DNA of 64,000 bases from Symsagittifera roscoffensis (Eukaryota > Xenacoelomorpha > Acoela > Convolutidae). The DNA is taken from assembly GCF_963678635.1 (NCBI RefSeq), contig NC_087071.1:44503095-44567094 (forward strand), in the 5' to 3' direction. The notes below the pieces were generated by a model, which saw only the letters and a program-made list of their open reading frames with translations, made no database searches and was not told the DNA's origin. The position numbers and the translations under genes were made by a program. Positions 1-9,730 of this stretch are shown here, one piece after another; the first letter of the stretch is position 1; each line of letters starts with the position of its first letter.

Positions 1-1080
1 CTCAATAAACCGCAAAAATTATGAAATGTGAATTTGAAGTTCAAATTTGGTATCAGACTTTTGAGATAGAGGTTGGTCTTCATATACTAATTTATACAAG
101 GCAATGAATCATTGAATGCACGTGCAATAAGGTCTATGCAATTTTTATCACAAGGAAGCTAGTTTTTAAAAATGAAAATTGATCAAAGTTGAGCTGATTA
201 ATGCCTAAAAGTCGATTTGCGGAATTGATTAACCTAGGTGACAAATAAATGTTCACACTTAAGTTTTATTGTCACCGATACGATTTGCGGGTGCATAGAA
301 ATTTGTGTCCCAGACATTTGTGTCCTTGATAAAACATTCCGAGCGTATAAAATTGTACCAGACAATTATGTACTAGACAAAACTGTCCAAAATTGTTTGC
401 GAAATTAATTTCTCTAAGTTGACATTGTGATCCTTAGTGCCTTGTTCTTTTGAGGTTGTTTGATTGTTCTATAAATAGATTTTATGTTTACCAGCTAACC
501 ATAAAACAGTCAAAACGACTCAAAAAATTAAAGAAAAAATTGAAATTTAAAAGCGCGTTTGACGGTGCGTTGAAGTCACTATTTCCTAGATCAAAACTCG
601 GAAGCTGAAATCTCGGGTCCAACAAAAATTCCCGTAAATTGTTTAAAAATTGAATTTGAAAAACTCAAAATTGAGAAAATTGGGGCAAATTTGGAATGAG
701 TGGACTCGATAGAGCCAAAAGGAAGAGGGATGGGACAAAACTCGACTACATGGATCTTTTTGCCATTTTAAAAACTCATCCAGTTCGATCTTGAAAACTT
801 TATTGAAAAAGTACAACTTGGAAAAGTTTTATTAAAAATTTTTGTTCTGCAGTAAAAGCAGACACGGATTTTCGATCCCAATTGCTGTGATTTTTGAAAA
901 CTGTTATATTCAATTTTTTCCAAGCAAACTGAACATTTTTATGTACAAACTGGAAACATTCCAATTGAGTAGTAAAATATCAGTTCTGATAAATGAGCAA
1001 AAGCACGTTGGTTGATATTTTTTTTGGCTAAATGGTCTTAGACTAGCATTGAAAACTGAATTCAGACAGTCAATGAGTTC
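1..1080. other. Left flank, no gene recognised
   Basis: AT-rich sequence with no ORF of useful length, no exon-like segment flanked by good splice sites, and no recognised repeat. It is host DNA outside the left end of retroelement copy A, whose target-site duplication begins at 1081. Confidence 0.5.
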
Positions 1081-1284
1081 ATTATGAGTTAGGACCGATG
1101 GGTATAACTCATAGAGTAATTTCGGATAGGGTACACCGTCTGCTCGTCACGCTATCTTATTTTCGGCCGGATAGATTCGTGCAACTTCTTAGTCTAATAC
1201 CGATCCTAATCTTACTCTTATACTATCTAGTCTCAGGTTGTTTAACTAGTCTCTGCTAGGTTCAATAGATCTAGGGTATACTGG

Positions 1285-1290
1285 TTTATT
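1285..1290 (-). promoter_or_regulatory. Polyadenylation signal AATAAA in 3' LTR
   Basis: The minus strand reads AATAAA about 205 bases into the LTR, and the same hexamer is in the 5' LTR at 18850-18855. Both full LTRs of copy B read AACAAA instead. Position suits the R region, but cleavage sites cannot be seen from sequence. Confidence 0.6.
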
Positions 1291-1351
1291 GCGGCTGCTG
1301 AAGTACTCGGGAGAGTTCAACTAATTTCTAAGTTAAATTCAAATCTCTCTG

Positions 1352-1379
1352 GTGCTGAAATTACAAGTAATTTCAGCAC
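1352..1379. repeat. 28-bp LTR palindrome (3' LTR, copy A)
   Basis: Two perfect 13-bp arms (GTGCTGAAATTAC and its reverse complement) surround a 2-base AA centre. The same palindrome is unchanged in all five LTRs or LTR fragments of the window (also 18917-18944, 55094-55121, 61111-61138, 62035-62062). It may be an RNA hairpin or a palindromic protein-binding site in the LTR. Confidence 0.9.
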
Positions 1380-1494
1380 TTACAAATAAGTGGATTGTTA
1401 GTTAGATGGATCATGATTGGTTAATATTAAATACTTTACATTGGTAAAATATCTAATTTATCCAATCATAAAATGTAGTTTAGAACAGGTTCCA

Positions 1495-1508
1495 CCCATC
1501 CGGGTTTT
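1495..1508 (-). promoter_or_regulatory. Candidate polypurine tract
   Basis: The sequence next to the inner edge of the 3' LTR reads AAAACCCGGATGGG on the minus strand, ending in a short purine run directly against the LTR, where plus-strand priming should occur. The run is short and interrupted by CCC. The same place in copy B reads nearly the same (55237 onward and 61254 onward). Confidence 0.4.
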
Positions 1509-2903
1509 ACAGAGTTTTTTAGAATAGTCTTTCTGCAATTCAAAAGATGGATGATGGACGTTGGTATTTGGCGAACATCTTATTTCTTCTGGGTTTTCTT
1601 ATTAGAGAAGTCCCAGATTCAATCGTTGTGTCTTCTCAAGACAACGACTGGGTTTTCGCAACAAACTCAAATCTGATTTCAGAATGGTTGGCTATGTCAG
1701 GTTTTTCTGTTTCATTGGTGAGAACTTCTTTGTGTTTGACCTTGTCTGGGAATGGCGTGGAGATTGTGCGTGGAGGGGATGCCTGGTTACTCGGATCTGT
1801 ACGTATACTTGAACATCGAGGTGGTCATTGGTCTAGTTCAATGAAGTCCTTTTCTGCGAAGTCAAGTCGTACTCTAAATCCTTTGAGTTGTGATTGTGGG
1901 CGGCATATTGATTGTAGTTGGCCATTCTTTCTCGAGTGTAGTAGTGTCGTTTTGTCTTTGGATGTTCGTCCTTGGTGTTGTATTCTGATCTATGTATTGC
2001 ATAATGTAATTTACATTTTATAAAACTTTTATTAGTTTAATATTTTTTAATTATGATTTTAGTTAGTTGTTTTCACAAAAGCTTTTTGTTTTAGTTCAGT
2101 TATTTTGAAGAGTTACTCACCCTTGAGTAGCTCTTATTAAAAATAGGAGTATGGTCACAAAGCGTGGATGTAGCGCGGTGGGTTAGGCCGGCTATAGAGC
2201 ATGCTCAGGACGTCCTCTCTGGTGGGTTAGGCCAGGAGTGGGAGTATGATTGCATGCGGTTTTTGTGAGAGGTCCTGTTATGTGACAACGTTTTATGTTG
2301 GGTTTGTTGTGGTTTTTCTTATGTTTTGTTGGTTGTGTCCTTTTTTCAAAAATCAAATTGTTTGTGGTATGGGTTTGTCTTTCGACTTTTTTGTGTTTTA
2401 TTATTTCTTTCTTAGACTTTATAATAGTCTTCAAAAGAATAAATTATCCAGTTTTAAACTGGGTTAATCCGGTTTGGGTACCGTTGGTTTCCTTTTCTTA
2501 GTCATGCTGTTATGCTATGTGTTGTGGTGTTTAGTAAGCTGCATTGGTTAGTTTTGTTTAGTATATAATTCCTTATTAATTTACTACATAGAATTTTATC
2601 TTTACTGCTAGTTGTTGGGGAAAATTAAGTTACAAATTTTCATCATTATTAGATTTACTGCTTGTGGGGGAAAAATTTATAAATTAATTTACTGCATTGG
2701 TATTATATTTATTTAATTGTTGGTGCAAAAATTTAATAGGGTTTTAAACAGTTTTGAAGAAGTTTGCTATTTTTTATTTTTCTTTTGTGAATTTTTCAGA
2801 TGATCTAGGATGAAGGCTAAAATTCTAAAGAAAACATGGATAAAGAATGGTGAGTTTCTAATATTTAAATTAGTTAGTAATATGTATAATTCATACTTAC
2901 CTG
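1495..2903 (-). other. 3' internal region of copy A, mostly non-coding
   Basis: About 1.4 kb lies between the accessory ORF and the 3' LTR. A 158-codon plus-strand frame (1547-2023) is antisense and is full of stops in copy B, so it is not taken as a gene. An 80-codon lysine-rich minus frame (2192-2434) is partly kept in copy B but is shifted there by one base, so it is uncertain. A direct repeat GGTGGGTTAGGCC occurs at 2177-2189 and 2221-2233. GGGGAAA motifs recur near 2615 and 2665. Confidence 0.55.
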
Positions 2904-4712
2904 TTAGTCGTCGGGGAAGAAACCGTGGGGGAAGATGTCGTGGATGAGATCTGAAGTTGTTAGTAATTTGGCTAAGATGCGGATGATATTTTTAGTTTGA
3001 AGCAGTGGCCAAAGCAATTGAAGTGCCTTAATGGTGGTTAGTTCTTCAGTGCCAACTGCAAATTCATAAGGTGTGTTTTGGATTAGATTATATAATTTGT
3101 GGTTGAATTTAGTGTTATGGATGAATTCTAAAATGGGGATTTCTATAGGTTGTACAAACTCGTGTGGGATGAGGAAGGGTCGGGATTCTTCTGCGTTGAA
3201 GGTCTTGGTGATGGGACAAAAGATATACATTTGGGTTATGGGATCATAATTTCGAAGAATACCATGAAGGTTAGTATCTTTAATGCAATATGTGAAGTTA
3301 AGAAAGAATGGTGAGGTGTATTTGGAATTGATGAATTGAAAACGATGGTGTGGTTGTCTGGAGGGAGTGTGTAAGTCAAAGTGATTTTGGATGAAACGAT
3401 AATAAGTATATGTGTGTGTTTGTTTAGTGCGCAACATAATATCGTGTGAGCAGTGCAAATCTCTTTCATGTGGTGCAAGGAAATGAAAGGTTAGTGAAAA
3501 TATTTGGAAGCGTTCTTTAAAACTTTCGTAGGCTTGCGTGTCTGTTAGTGCTTCTGAAATAATGTGGTCAAACTTGCGATCGAAGATATTTAGTGTAAAT
3601 ACATATGGTGTTTTAATGAAAAATTTCTCGGTGATTTGTGGGTTAGCGAAGCGATCGTCGTCTAAGAATTGATCTTGGTTAGTTCTGATGATGTTATGAT
3701 CGTAATATTCTAGTGTATATTCATTAGCTCGGGGTGCAGTGTGTGTTTTTAGTGATTTTTTATATCCAATGTAAGTAAATTGTCTAGGTGTTAGTGTTGT
3801 AGTGAGTCGATATAGCATGTCCTTATTTCGTTCTATATCGATATGAGTGTTAGATAAAGGTAAGCAAAGGGGATTTGTAAAATGATAATATGAGGTCCAA
3901 GGAAGGGTAGGCATTAAAACGTATTCGTCTACAAAGTTACGTGTCTCGTTAGTGTCTTGAGGGGTGTTTAAGGTGTATTGTGGAAATGAGGGTAAGGTGA
4001 TAGCTAAAAATTCTTTTGTGTTAGTGTGTTGTGGATGGTTGATATATTCACGGGCTGTTCCTGGTTTCGCTGGGAAAGGATGGTTGGGGAACTTCCTTTT
4101 AAAAGTGCGGTAAGCTCTATTAGTGCTGAGTGAAGATTCAGTAGTTGTGGATGATGGTGCTAATGATTCAGTATAAATTGAAGAGAGTGTAGGGGTAGGA
4201 GGGTTGGATGAATCTATTGTGGATGAGATTTGGTTTATGGTTGGGGTGTCAAGGTGATAGGGTTGTTGTTGTAGGGTAATGAAATTATCTAGTTCTGGGG
4301 AGATTCGGGGGGTGTCTGGAGAATGAGATGATTGGTCTGAGTGAAGTGAGGAGTAGGTTGGAGTGAATTGGGAAGCATAAGAGGGTGTAGAATTGGTTGG
4401 GTCAGGGTTATTTGGTAGTATGGGTTGAAAAGGGGGTTGGGAAAAATTTAAGGAATTGGTGTGAAAATTATTTGATGGAGATGGTTCAGAGTCGGCAAAT
4501 TCATCGGGGGTTTCAATATTCGGGTTATTGAGTTGTGAGATGGAGTATAAAACTGAGATGTGTGAATTAGTATCGGAATTCATGCCTGATGTTACATTAC
4601 TGGTGGGGAAATCGGGTGGCGGAAAAGCAAAAAGTGGTATTATTTGGATTGGAGTGGTGAGGTTGGTTGGATGGGAATTTGATCGGTGTAGGGATCCAAG
4701 TTGTCGGCTCAT
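2904..4712 (-). CDS. Accessory ORF downstream of env, unknown function (602 aa)
   Basis: I do not recognise this protein. Residues 1-200 are rich in Pro, Ser, Thr and Asn and look disordered. Residues about 200-600 are denser in aromatic residues and charge, and look folded. There is no obvious signal peptide, membrane segment, zinc knuckle or catalytic motif. The ATG lies in an ATGA overlap with the end of the env frame, which suggests termination-reinitiation or a shared spliced message. Copy B keeps a clearly related but truncated version (56599-58116). Long conservation in two copies argues for a real gene. It could be a host-interaction or regulatory protein of the element; no function can be claimed. 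Confidence 0.75.
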   Translation of the reverse strand: MSRQLGSLHRSNSHPTNLTTPIQIIPLFAFPPPDFPTSNVTSGMNSDTNSHISVLYSISQLNNPNIETPDEFADSEPSPSNNFHTNSLNFSQPPFQPILPNNPDPTNSTPSYASQFTPTYSSLHSDQSSHSPDTPRISPELDNFITLQQQPYHLDTPTINQISSTIDSSNPPTPTLSSIYTESLAPSSTTTESSLSTNRAYRTFKRKFPNHPFPAKPGTAREYINHPQHTNTKEFLAITLPSFPQYTLNTPQDTNETRNFVDEYVLMPTLPWTSYYHFTNPLCLPLSNTHIDIERNKDMLYRLTTTLTPRQFTYIGYKKSLKTHTAPRANEYTLEYYDHNIIRTNQDQFLDDDRFANPQITEKFFIKTPYVFTLNIFDRKFDHIISEALTDTQAYESFKERFQIFSLTFHFLAPHERDLHCSHDIMLRTKQTHTYTYYRFIQNHFDLHTPSRQPHHRFQFINSKYTSPFFLNFTYCIKDTNLHGILRNYDPITQMYIFCPITKTFNAEESRPFLIPHEFVQPIEIPILEFIHNTKFNHKLYNLIQNTPYEFAVGTEELTTIKALQLLWPLLQTKNIIRILAKLLTTSDLIHDIFPHGFFPDD

Positions 4713-4859
4713 CGTGGGCTAAAAAAATTATTATTTTGAGACTGAAAAGCGGTGGTATGGGGTTGTTCTATAATTTGTTCATAAGTATTTTCATCTTGTG
4801 AGTGGTGTGGCATTATATGTTGGATGGGACTTTGTGATATGGTTGGTCTAAAATTTTGA

Positions 4860-6581
4860 TTATGTGTTATCTAGGTAATATTTATCTTCATCAGGGTTTA
4901 GTTGTACTACGTTGTGGCTATTTTCTGATCCACATGGAACTGCGGTATCCCAGAAATAGGTTCTTCGTGAAAGTGTGTCAACGAAATGTACTTTATTCTT
5001 ATAAAAGATAGGGATTCTTTTATAGCATCGTTTATCTTCAAAAACGTATAGTGGTGATACTTTTTTAGTACAAGTATAAAACCATAAGATGTTTCCTTCA
5101 TAGTCTAAAAAATTTGATCTATTTCCTGATAGTAAATATCCTGCGTAGGGTATTTTTAATACTGCTAGTGCAAGTGATTGTAATATTTGTGTTCTTTCTA
5201 ATTCGCATAGTTGGTGTAATGTTTCTAATTCGGAGAGTGACATTTCTTGAAAAATTCGGCTAATCGTGTAGTCTAGTTTCATATCTAAGTGAATATCATA
5301 GTGGATATTACCAAAATATGTACTATTCATTAGTGATAGTTCTTGTAAACGTGTGCTTTGATCGTCTTGGGGCTTTAAATGTCCACCAGGTTGACCTGTA
5401 TTCTTTTGAAAATTAACTGGTATATATGATGTTCCTTCGTTTAGGGGATGACTTGTGGCGTATGGGTCGACTTTTATTTTTCCAGTGGTCATGTCGAATC
5501 CATTTTCGTATTCAACTAATATTTCAGAGTATTGTGTTTTGTGAAGTGGGTTTCTGTATTTACATGCAAGTTCTGTTTCTTGATATATTTGAAAACGTGT
5601 TAATTTATTTTCTATATTATGAATGTTTCGAAAATTAGAACTTATTTTTCGTAATGGATTTACTTGTTCATATGGTATTGATTGTATAAAATATTTTTCG
5701 TGAAATTTTATCATACGAGCGTGTATTTTTGCTACTTGAAATGTTGTACATGTGTCTTCGGGGAACCAAACAATTGTTGCTTGTGTTCTGGTTGTAGGGT
5801 CGCAATAACCTTGGTCGTTTTTACAAGGTAATCTAATTCCTTGATAAATCATTGTGTTGTCTGATAAATCTCGTGTGATTTGTATTTTTTCGAGTTGTAT
5901 TTTCCAATCGAAAAACATTATTTCTTGGTATCCTTTATTTTTTGTGTCTGCTTTGCAGTTTGATGGGTCATTTATACCAATGTGTGGTATCCAGTGTTTA
6001 TCGTGCATGTCATAGGTTAATCGTCCGTGTGCGCCGTTGTATGGGTATTTTTCATCTAATTTTATATGTCCTTGATATCTTTCAAGTTCTGCTTGATGTA
6101 CAGAATCTGAAAAAACTTGGAAATATACTAAATTTCTATCTGTGTTTTTATTTTTTGTGATGTTTAGTCGGAGTAACTCGTTTTTACAATCTTCGGGATT
6201 GAGATGTAAAAGTCGTTCTATATTACTCTGGTAGAATGATTCATGGTCAAGTCGGTTTTTATTTCCGTTTGAGACTTGTGAACAATGTACTTTCTTTTCA
6301 GAAAATGTTGCTGTGAATTTATATCCTATAACTGTAGTTGCTCGGGCTTTTGAATAGAGTGTCGCTATTACATTTGTTGTTTCTATGGCTTGTGGTTCTG
6401 TTTCGCATTGTGATACTTGATTTATTGCATATTTGTGTAGTGTTTTTTGTTCGTTTTATTCACAATCGTAATGTGTTACTAATAAATCTTGTGGTCCTGT
6501 GCGGGGGGAAGGGTTTATGTTTTGATTTGAGGTTATTAGAAAAAGGAGTTGGAGAAAAATTAAAATTTTTAGAATATACAT
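4860..6581 (-). pseudogene. env: Env-like glycoprotein gene, copy A (broken)
   Basis: The frame starts at 6581-6579 with a hydrophobic signal-peptide-like N-terminus, followed by a cysteine-bearing ectodomain with N-glycosylation sequons. Two lesions are visible against copy B. An in-frame TAA lies at 6456-6458, about 41 codons in, where copy B has GAA. A deletion of about 710 bp near 4870-4877 removes the C-terminal part that holds the membrane anchor in copy B. The frame from 4860 to 6008 is otherwise open. Position after pol and before the LTR, signal peptide and (in copy B) C-terminal membrane segments support an envelope protein. Its viral source family is not identified. Confidence 0.72.
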
Positions 6582-7702
6582 GTGTATGACAATCCTGAGT
6601 ATGGGTTATAAAATGTGATGTAACCAATTGTCTTTTTGGTATATCTGTCGTATTTATATATTACTTCAGTGGTTATAAATGGTGGTGGTAGTGATTGGGC
6701 TGTTATGTTTGGTGGGTTTAATGGGTAGGGATGTTGAGTAATGTTGTTTAATTTAACTGTGATTTCAAACTTTAATTGTAAACTGTTTTTTTGGAGTATT
6801 TGGATATTGTGATCACGGATATCGTCGTGAATGTCTTGTCGGTATTGTAATCTATTAAGTGCCCAGTTGTGAAGGCGATTACTTTCTAGACGTTGTCCAA
6901 ATAATGGTGGAGGGGCTGTAAATGTATTCCAATCTAGTCTTAAAGGGATATTTGTTGATGATTGTTCTCGATATCTGGCGTCGAGATTATTTGGAAAATT
7001 TAAGTTAAAAGGTGGTGGTGAAATCTGGCTTATTGATGGTGTTGATGGTAGTGATAATGTTTCTGGTAGTGATGAGGATGTTGTTGTATCCGTAGAAATA
7101 TCTATTGGATCATTGACTAAATTTAATTCACCTTGTGTAAATGAATGTGTTGTCCAATATGGTAGTCGTGATGCCTGGTTTGGGGGGTTAAAGGGATTTT
7201 CACGTATTTGTTCAGATGTTGGTGTTGAACCTAAGTAATCTGATGGTAGGCTTGAGGTGCTACGTTGTGAAAGAAGCGTAGGGGTTTCTGGTAATGTACC
7301 AATGGGGTTTTCTGGAGTGTTTTGTGATGGGGATTGAGGTATGTCAAAATGAACTCGGGGAGTTTGAAAATTTCTGTTTCGTCGAGGATGTATAATTTGT
7401 CTATTTATTTCGACTGTATTTTGGTTTTGACTAGGATTTCTTATTCTACTTAATTCTTGTGGTAGTGTTGGGTATAAGTTATATGTTGGTTCGCTTAGAG
7501 GTGCTTGTCGTTGAACTGGTTCTAGTGGTTCTGATAAACGAGCGTGTCGTTCTTCAAAAGTGTATGGGTTATCTTGAAAGGAAATTCGTGTAGATGTTTG
7601 AGGATTATGGGTAGTTGAAGGTGTTGTTGGGTTATCTTGGGATGATGTCGGTGAAGACTGACTTTGTGACTTTTGGGTAGCAATTTTTGATAGCTTTTTG
7701 GT
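6569..7702 (-). CDS. ATG-less open frame upstream of env (377 codons)
   Basis: A continuous minus-strand frame opens right after a TAG at 7703-7705 and runs to a TAA at 6569-6571, with no Met codon anywhere. The product is Pro/Ser/Thr/Gln-rich for about 250 residues, then more structured with hydrophobic and charged segments. It overlaps the env start by 13 bases in another frame. An open frame of 1134 bases in AT-rich DNA is unlikely by chance. Expression could need splicing that supplies an upstream ATG, a non-AUG start, or readthrough; AG precedes the frame at its start and could be an acceptor. Only its last ~130 bases survive in copy B. Confidence 0.6.
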   Translation of the reverse strand, partial: TKKLSKIATQKSQSQSSPTSSQDNPTTPSTTHNPQTSTRISFQDNPYTFEERHARLSEPLEPVQRQAPLSEPTYNLYPTLPQELSRIRNPSQNQNTVEINRQIIHPRRNRNFQTPRVHFDIPQSPSQNTPENPIGTLPETPTLLSQRSTSSLPSDYLGSTPTSEQIRENPFNPPNQASRLPYWTTHSFTQGELNLVNDPIDISTDTTTSSSLPETLSLPSTPSISQISPPPFNLNFPNNLDARYREQSSTNIPLRLDWNTFTAPPPLFGQRLESNRLHNWALNRLQYRQDIHDDIRDHNIQILQKNSLQLKFEITVKLNNITQHPYPLNPPNITAQSLPPPFITTEVIYKYDRYTKKTIGYITFYNPYSGLSYTCIF

Positions 7703-7722
7703 CTATTCTTTTAGTGAAAAAG

Positions 7723-7899
7723 TTAATGTTTATTATAGTATTCTTCTAAGAAAAGAATTAGGAGGGTTGTTGCTAGAGCGAATGTGATGATTGCTTTCTT
7801 TATACATTTGCATATGGTCAAAATGAGGGATGATAGAAATGTTATGAAAATTACAAATAGTAGAAAAATATCAGTTCTACTGAAAATAGTTCGTATCAT
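7723..7899 (-). CDS. Small two-pass membrane protein ORF (58 aa)
   Basis: The frame has an ATG at 7897-7899 and a TAA at 7723-7725. It encodes two hydrophobic stretches of about 20 residues (around residues 10-28 and 36-53) separated by a short Cys/Lys-rich loop (CKCIKK), and ends with a charged tail. This layout resembles small viral membrane proteins such as viroporins in general shape only. It lies 11 bases after another hydrophobic ORF and 20 bases before the ATG-less frame. The sequence is T-rich on this strand, which raises hydrophobicity by itself, so coding status is uncertain. Confidence 0.4.
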   Translation of the reverse strand: MIRTIFSRTDIFLLFVIFITFLSSLILTICKCIKKAIITFALATTLLILFLEEYYNKH

Positions 7900-7910
7900 T
7901 TAGACAAGTT

Positions 7911-8126
7911 TTATAAATCGTACCTGTGGATTAAATCAAGCGTTTTTGAAAGTTGGAGAAATAGTTCGAATATAGTGTAGAAAATTAAAAAAATATTACA
8001 AAAAATGATTAAGAGTATTAGAAAAGATTCAAGGATATCAAAAAGAAATATTATGAAAGTTTCAAGTATCGTAAAAAATTGTTTGAGGTTTGTGATAATT
8101 TTAGTGACCGTTTGATAGAAGAGCAT
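7911..8126 (-). CDS. Small hydrophobic ORF (71 aa), uncertain
   Basis: The product is almost entirely Phe/Ile/Leu-rich from about residue 17 to 58, with short polar ends. It sits just upstream of the 58-aa membrane ORF and is in a different frame. T-rich sequence gives such frames by chance, and copy B has lost this region, so no comparison is possible within the window. Confidence 0.25.
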   Translation of the reverse strand: MLFYQTVTKIITNLKQFFTILETFIIFLFDILESFLILLIIFCNIFLIFYTIFELFLQLSKTLDLIHRYDL

Positions 8127-8719
8127 TTAAGAAATGGCTTCGTGATCGAATATTTTTTGTTGTTTGGGGCAATTTTCAAGTGTGGTCGGATTATTTATTA
8201 GTTTTTTGACAAGTGGGTTGAGTTTTGTAAAAAATTGTTGGGGGCAATTTTTATGGTGATCGGGAGGTCTTCTTTGTCTTTATTTTCATTTGTCAAATGA
8301 TCTGGGGTATTTTTGAGATTTTTATACTTTAGGCTAAATAAAATGGTCGTTCTTTTACTTTAGGCTAATTTAACATATTTGTTTGGGGGATATTTCAGGT
8401 CTGAGTTGGGGAAATATTGTTGATCTTTGGTTTATTAGATAAGGGAGGGTTATGATATTATGGTGATATTTATTTTAGTTGTCAAGTTGGAGTGGTTTGC
8501 TTATTTTTGACCTGGAGGTCGTAGAGTTATAGTTATAGATATGCCTGGAGTTTAATATTTTTCGTCTAGTTGGTTTGTGTTAAAGTTATAGAAGGTGACG
8601 GATTGGATGAATCCTATTGGCTAATTTTGAACTAGAATCGCTGCGTGTTTGTCAGCATGTTATCTTGAAAATTGAAAGTGTAAAATGTTTCAGAGGTGCA
8701 AAGATTATTAAATGTAGAA
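8127..8719 (-). other. Spacer between pol and the env cluster
   Basis: No frame is sustained here on the minus strand. An ACTTTAGGCTAA motif occurs twice, about 32 bases apart (8327-8375). Two related GGGGCAATTTT segments lie near 8166 and 8239. The region could hold splice or internal promoter signals for env-cluster expression, but nothing in it shows this directly. Confidence 0.45.
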
Positions 8720-9730
8720 TTAAGGTTGTTTTTGAAATTCAACTTTCTTTAATATTTTAGATTGTGGGATGAATACTTTATAATTTTTACGTGGTTGATT
8801 TCTAAGTCGTGAAGACTCTCTATGTTCTGATTTGTCGATTTGTTCTTGGGGTATTATTTGTTCTGTCATTTTTCTATTTTTTCTTTCTTTTTGAGATGTA
8901 TTTTGATCGAGATTTTTTGTATTGTTTTTTGTGGTGTTTGATTTTGTATTTTGATTTCCGAGGTGAATATCATTTTGTTCCTTTGTTATGTTGTCCGTAT
9001 GTGGGTCATTTTGAATAACTTTTAAACCTGTAAAAGAATATAATTGAGTTAGTTCGCGGAGTGCGTATTCTTTTGGATAATAAGGTAATAGGTTATTTCG
9101 GTGTTGAACGATTTCTTTTTTATCTGAGTCGGTGATTTTATATGTGACATCAGTGGGTTTTGCAATTATTTGGTATGGTCCTTTACGAAGGGGTTGTAAC
9201 TTTTTTGAAATTCCTTTTTGAGTATTAAAATTGGGTATTAAAACAAATGTTCCAATTTTTAAATCGGAGGCTGGTGTAAAGCGTGAATTTATTTGTTCAT
9301 TAATATTTTGCCTTTATAACAACTTTTTTGTTACCTTTTGGTAAATTTCATTGTGTTTTTTATCTCTGTTGAAAATCCATTCGGTGTGTGTACCGGAGGC
9401 TAATTTAAGAATTTGTGGGTGATGAAAATGATCTTCATCGTGTGTATGCAATGGTAGGTTATAACAAATTGAGTCTTTATTTGGTTGACAATAACCTTGT
9501 GCGTTTTTATGAGAGTTTGCTGTAAACATTATTGGTTTGCGTGGCTTTTGGTTAAAAACCATTTCATATGGTGACATTCCTAAAGTTGTCGTGATTTGTG
9601 AATTATATGCTAAGGGAAATAGTTTTACATCTGCTGACCATTCGGTATATCTTGTATCATTTCCATTGATGATACATCTGAGATATTCTTGTAATGAACG
9701 GTTCATACCTTCGACTAAGCCGTTGTCCAA
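8720..9730 (-). pseudogene. pol: Integrase C-terminal part, out of frame with the rest of pol
   Basis: This frame begins at the end of the integrase core with the motif DNGLVEGMNRSL, which carries the catalytic Glu, but it is in a different frame from the upstream core. The frame break is at about 9715-9735. A TAA at 9314-9316 interrupts it again. Beyond that stop the same frame stays open to a TAA at 8720-8722 and encodes an SH3-like integrase C-terminal domain (LKIGTFVLIPNF, then RKGPYQIIAKP) followed by a charged Asn/Lys/Gln-rich tail. The integrase of this copy is therefore inactive unless both breaks are bypassed. Confidence 0.8.

Larger units (their letters stand above)
1085..1494 (-). 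repeat. 3' LTR of copy A
   Basis: This 410-bp LTR matches 18650-19059 at all but about four positions and has TG...CA ends. Read on the minus strand it contains CCAAT motifs in both orientations near the start, an AT-rich TATTTAA-like stretch, a 28-bp palindrome (1352-1379) and an AATAAA polyadenylation signal (1285-1290). Confidence 0.95.

Noticed and set aside
1547..2023. 158-codon plus-strand ORF
   Set aside because: It is antisense to the element and its equivalents in copy B (55290 onward and 61307 onward) are full of stops; no recognised motif.
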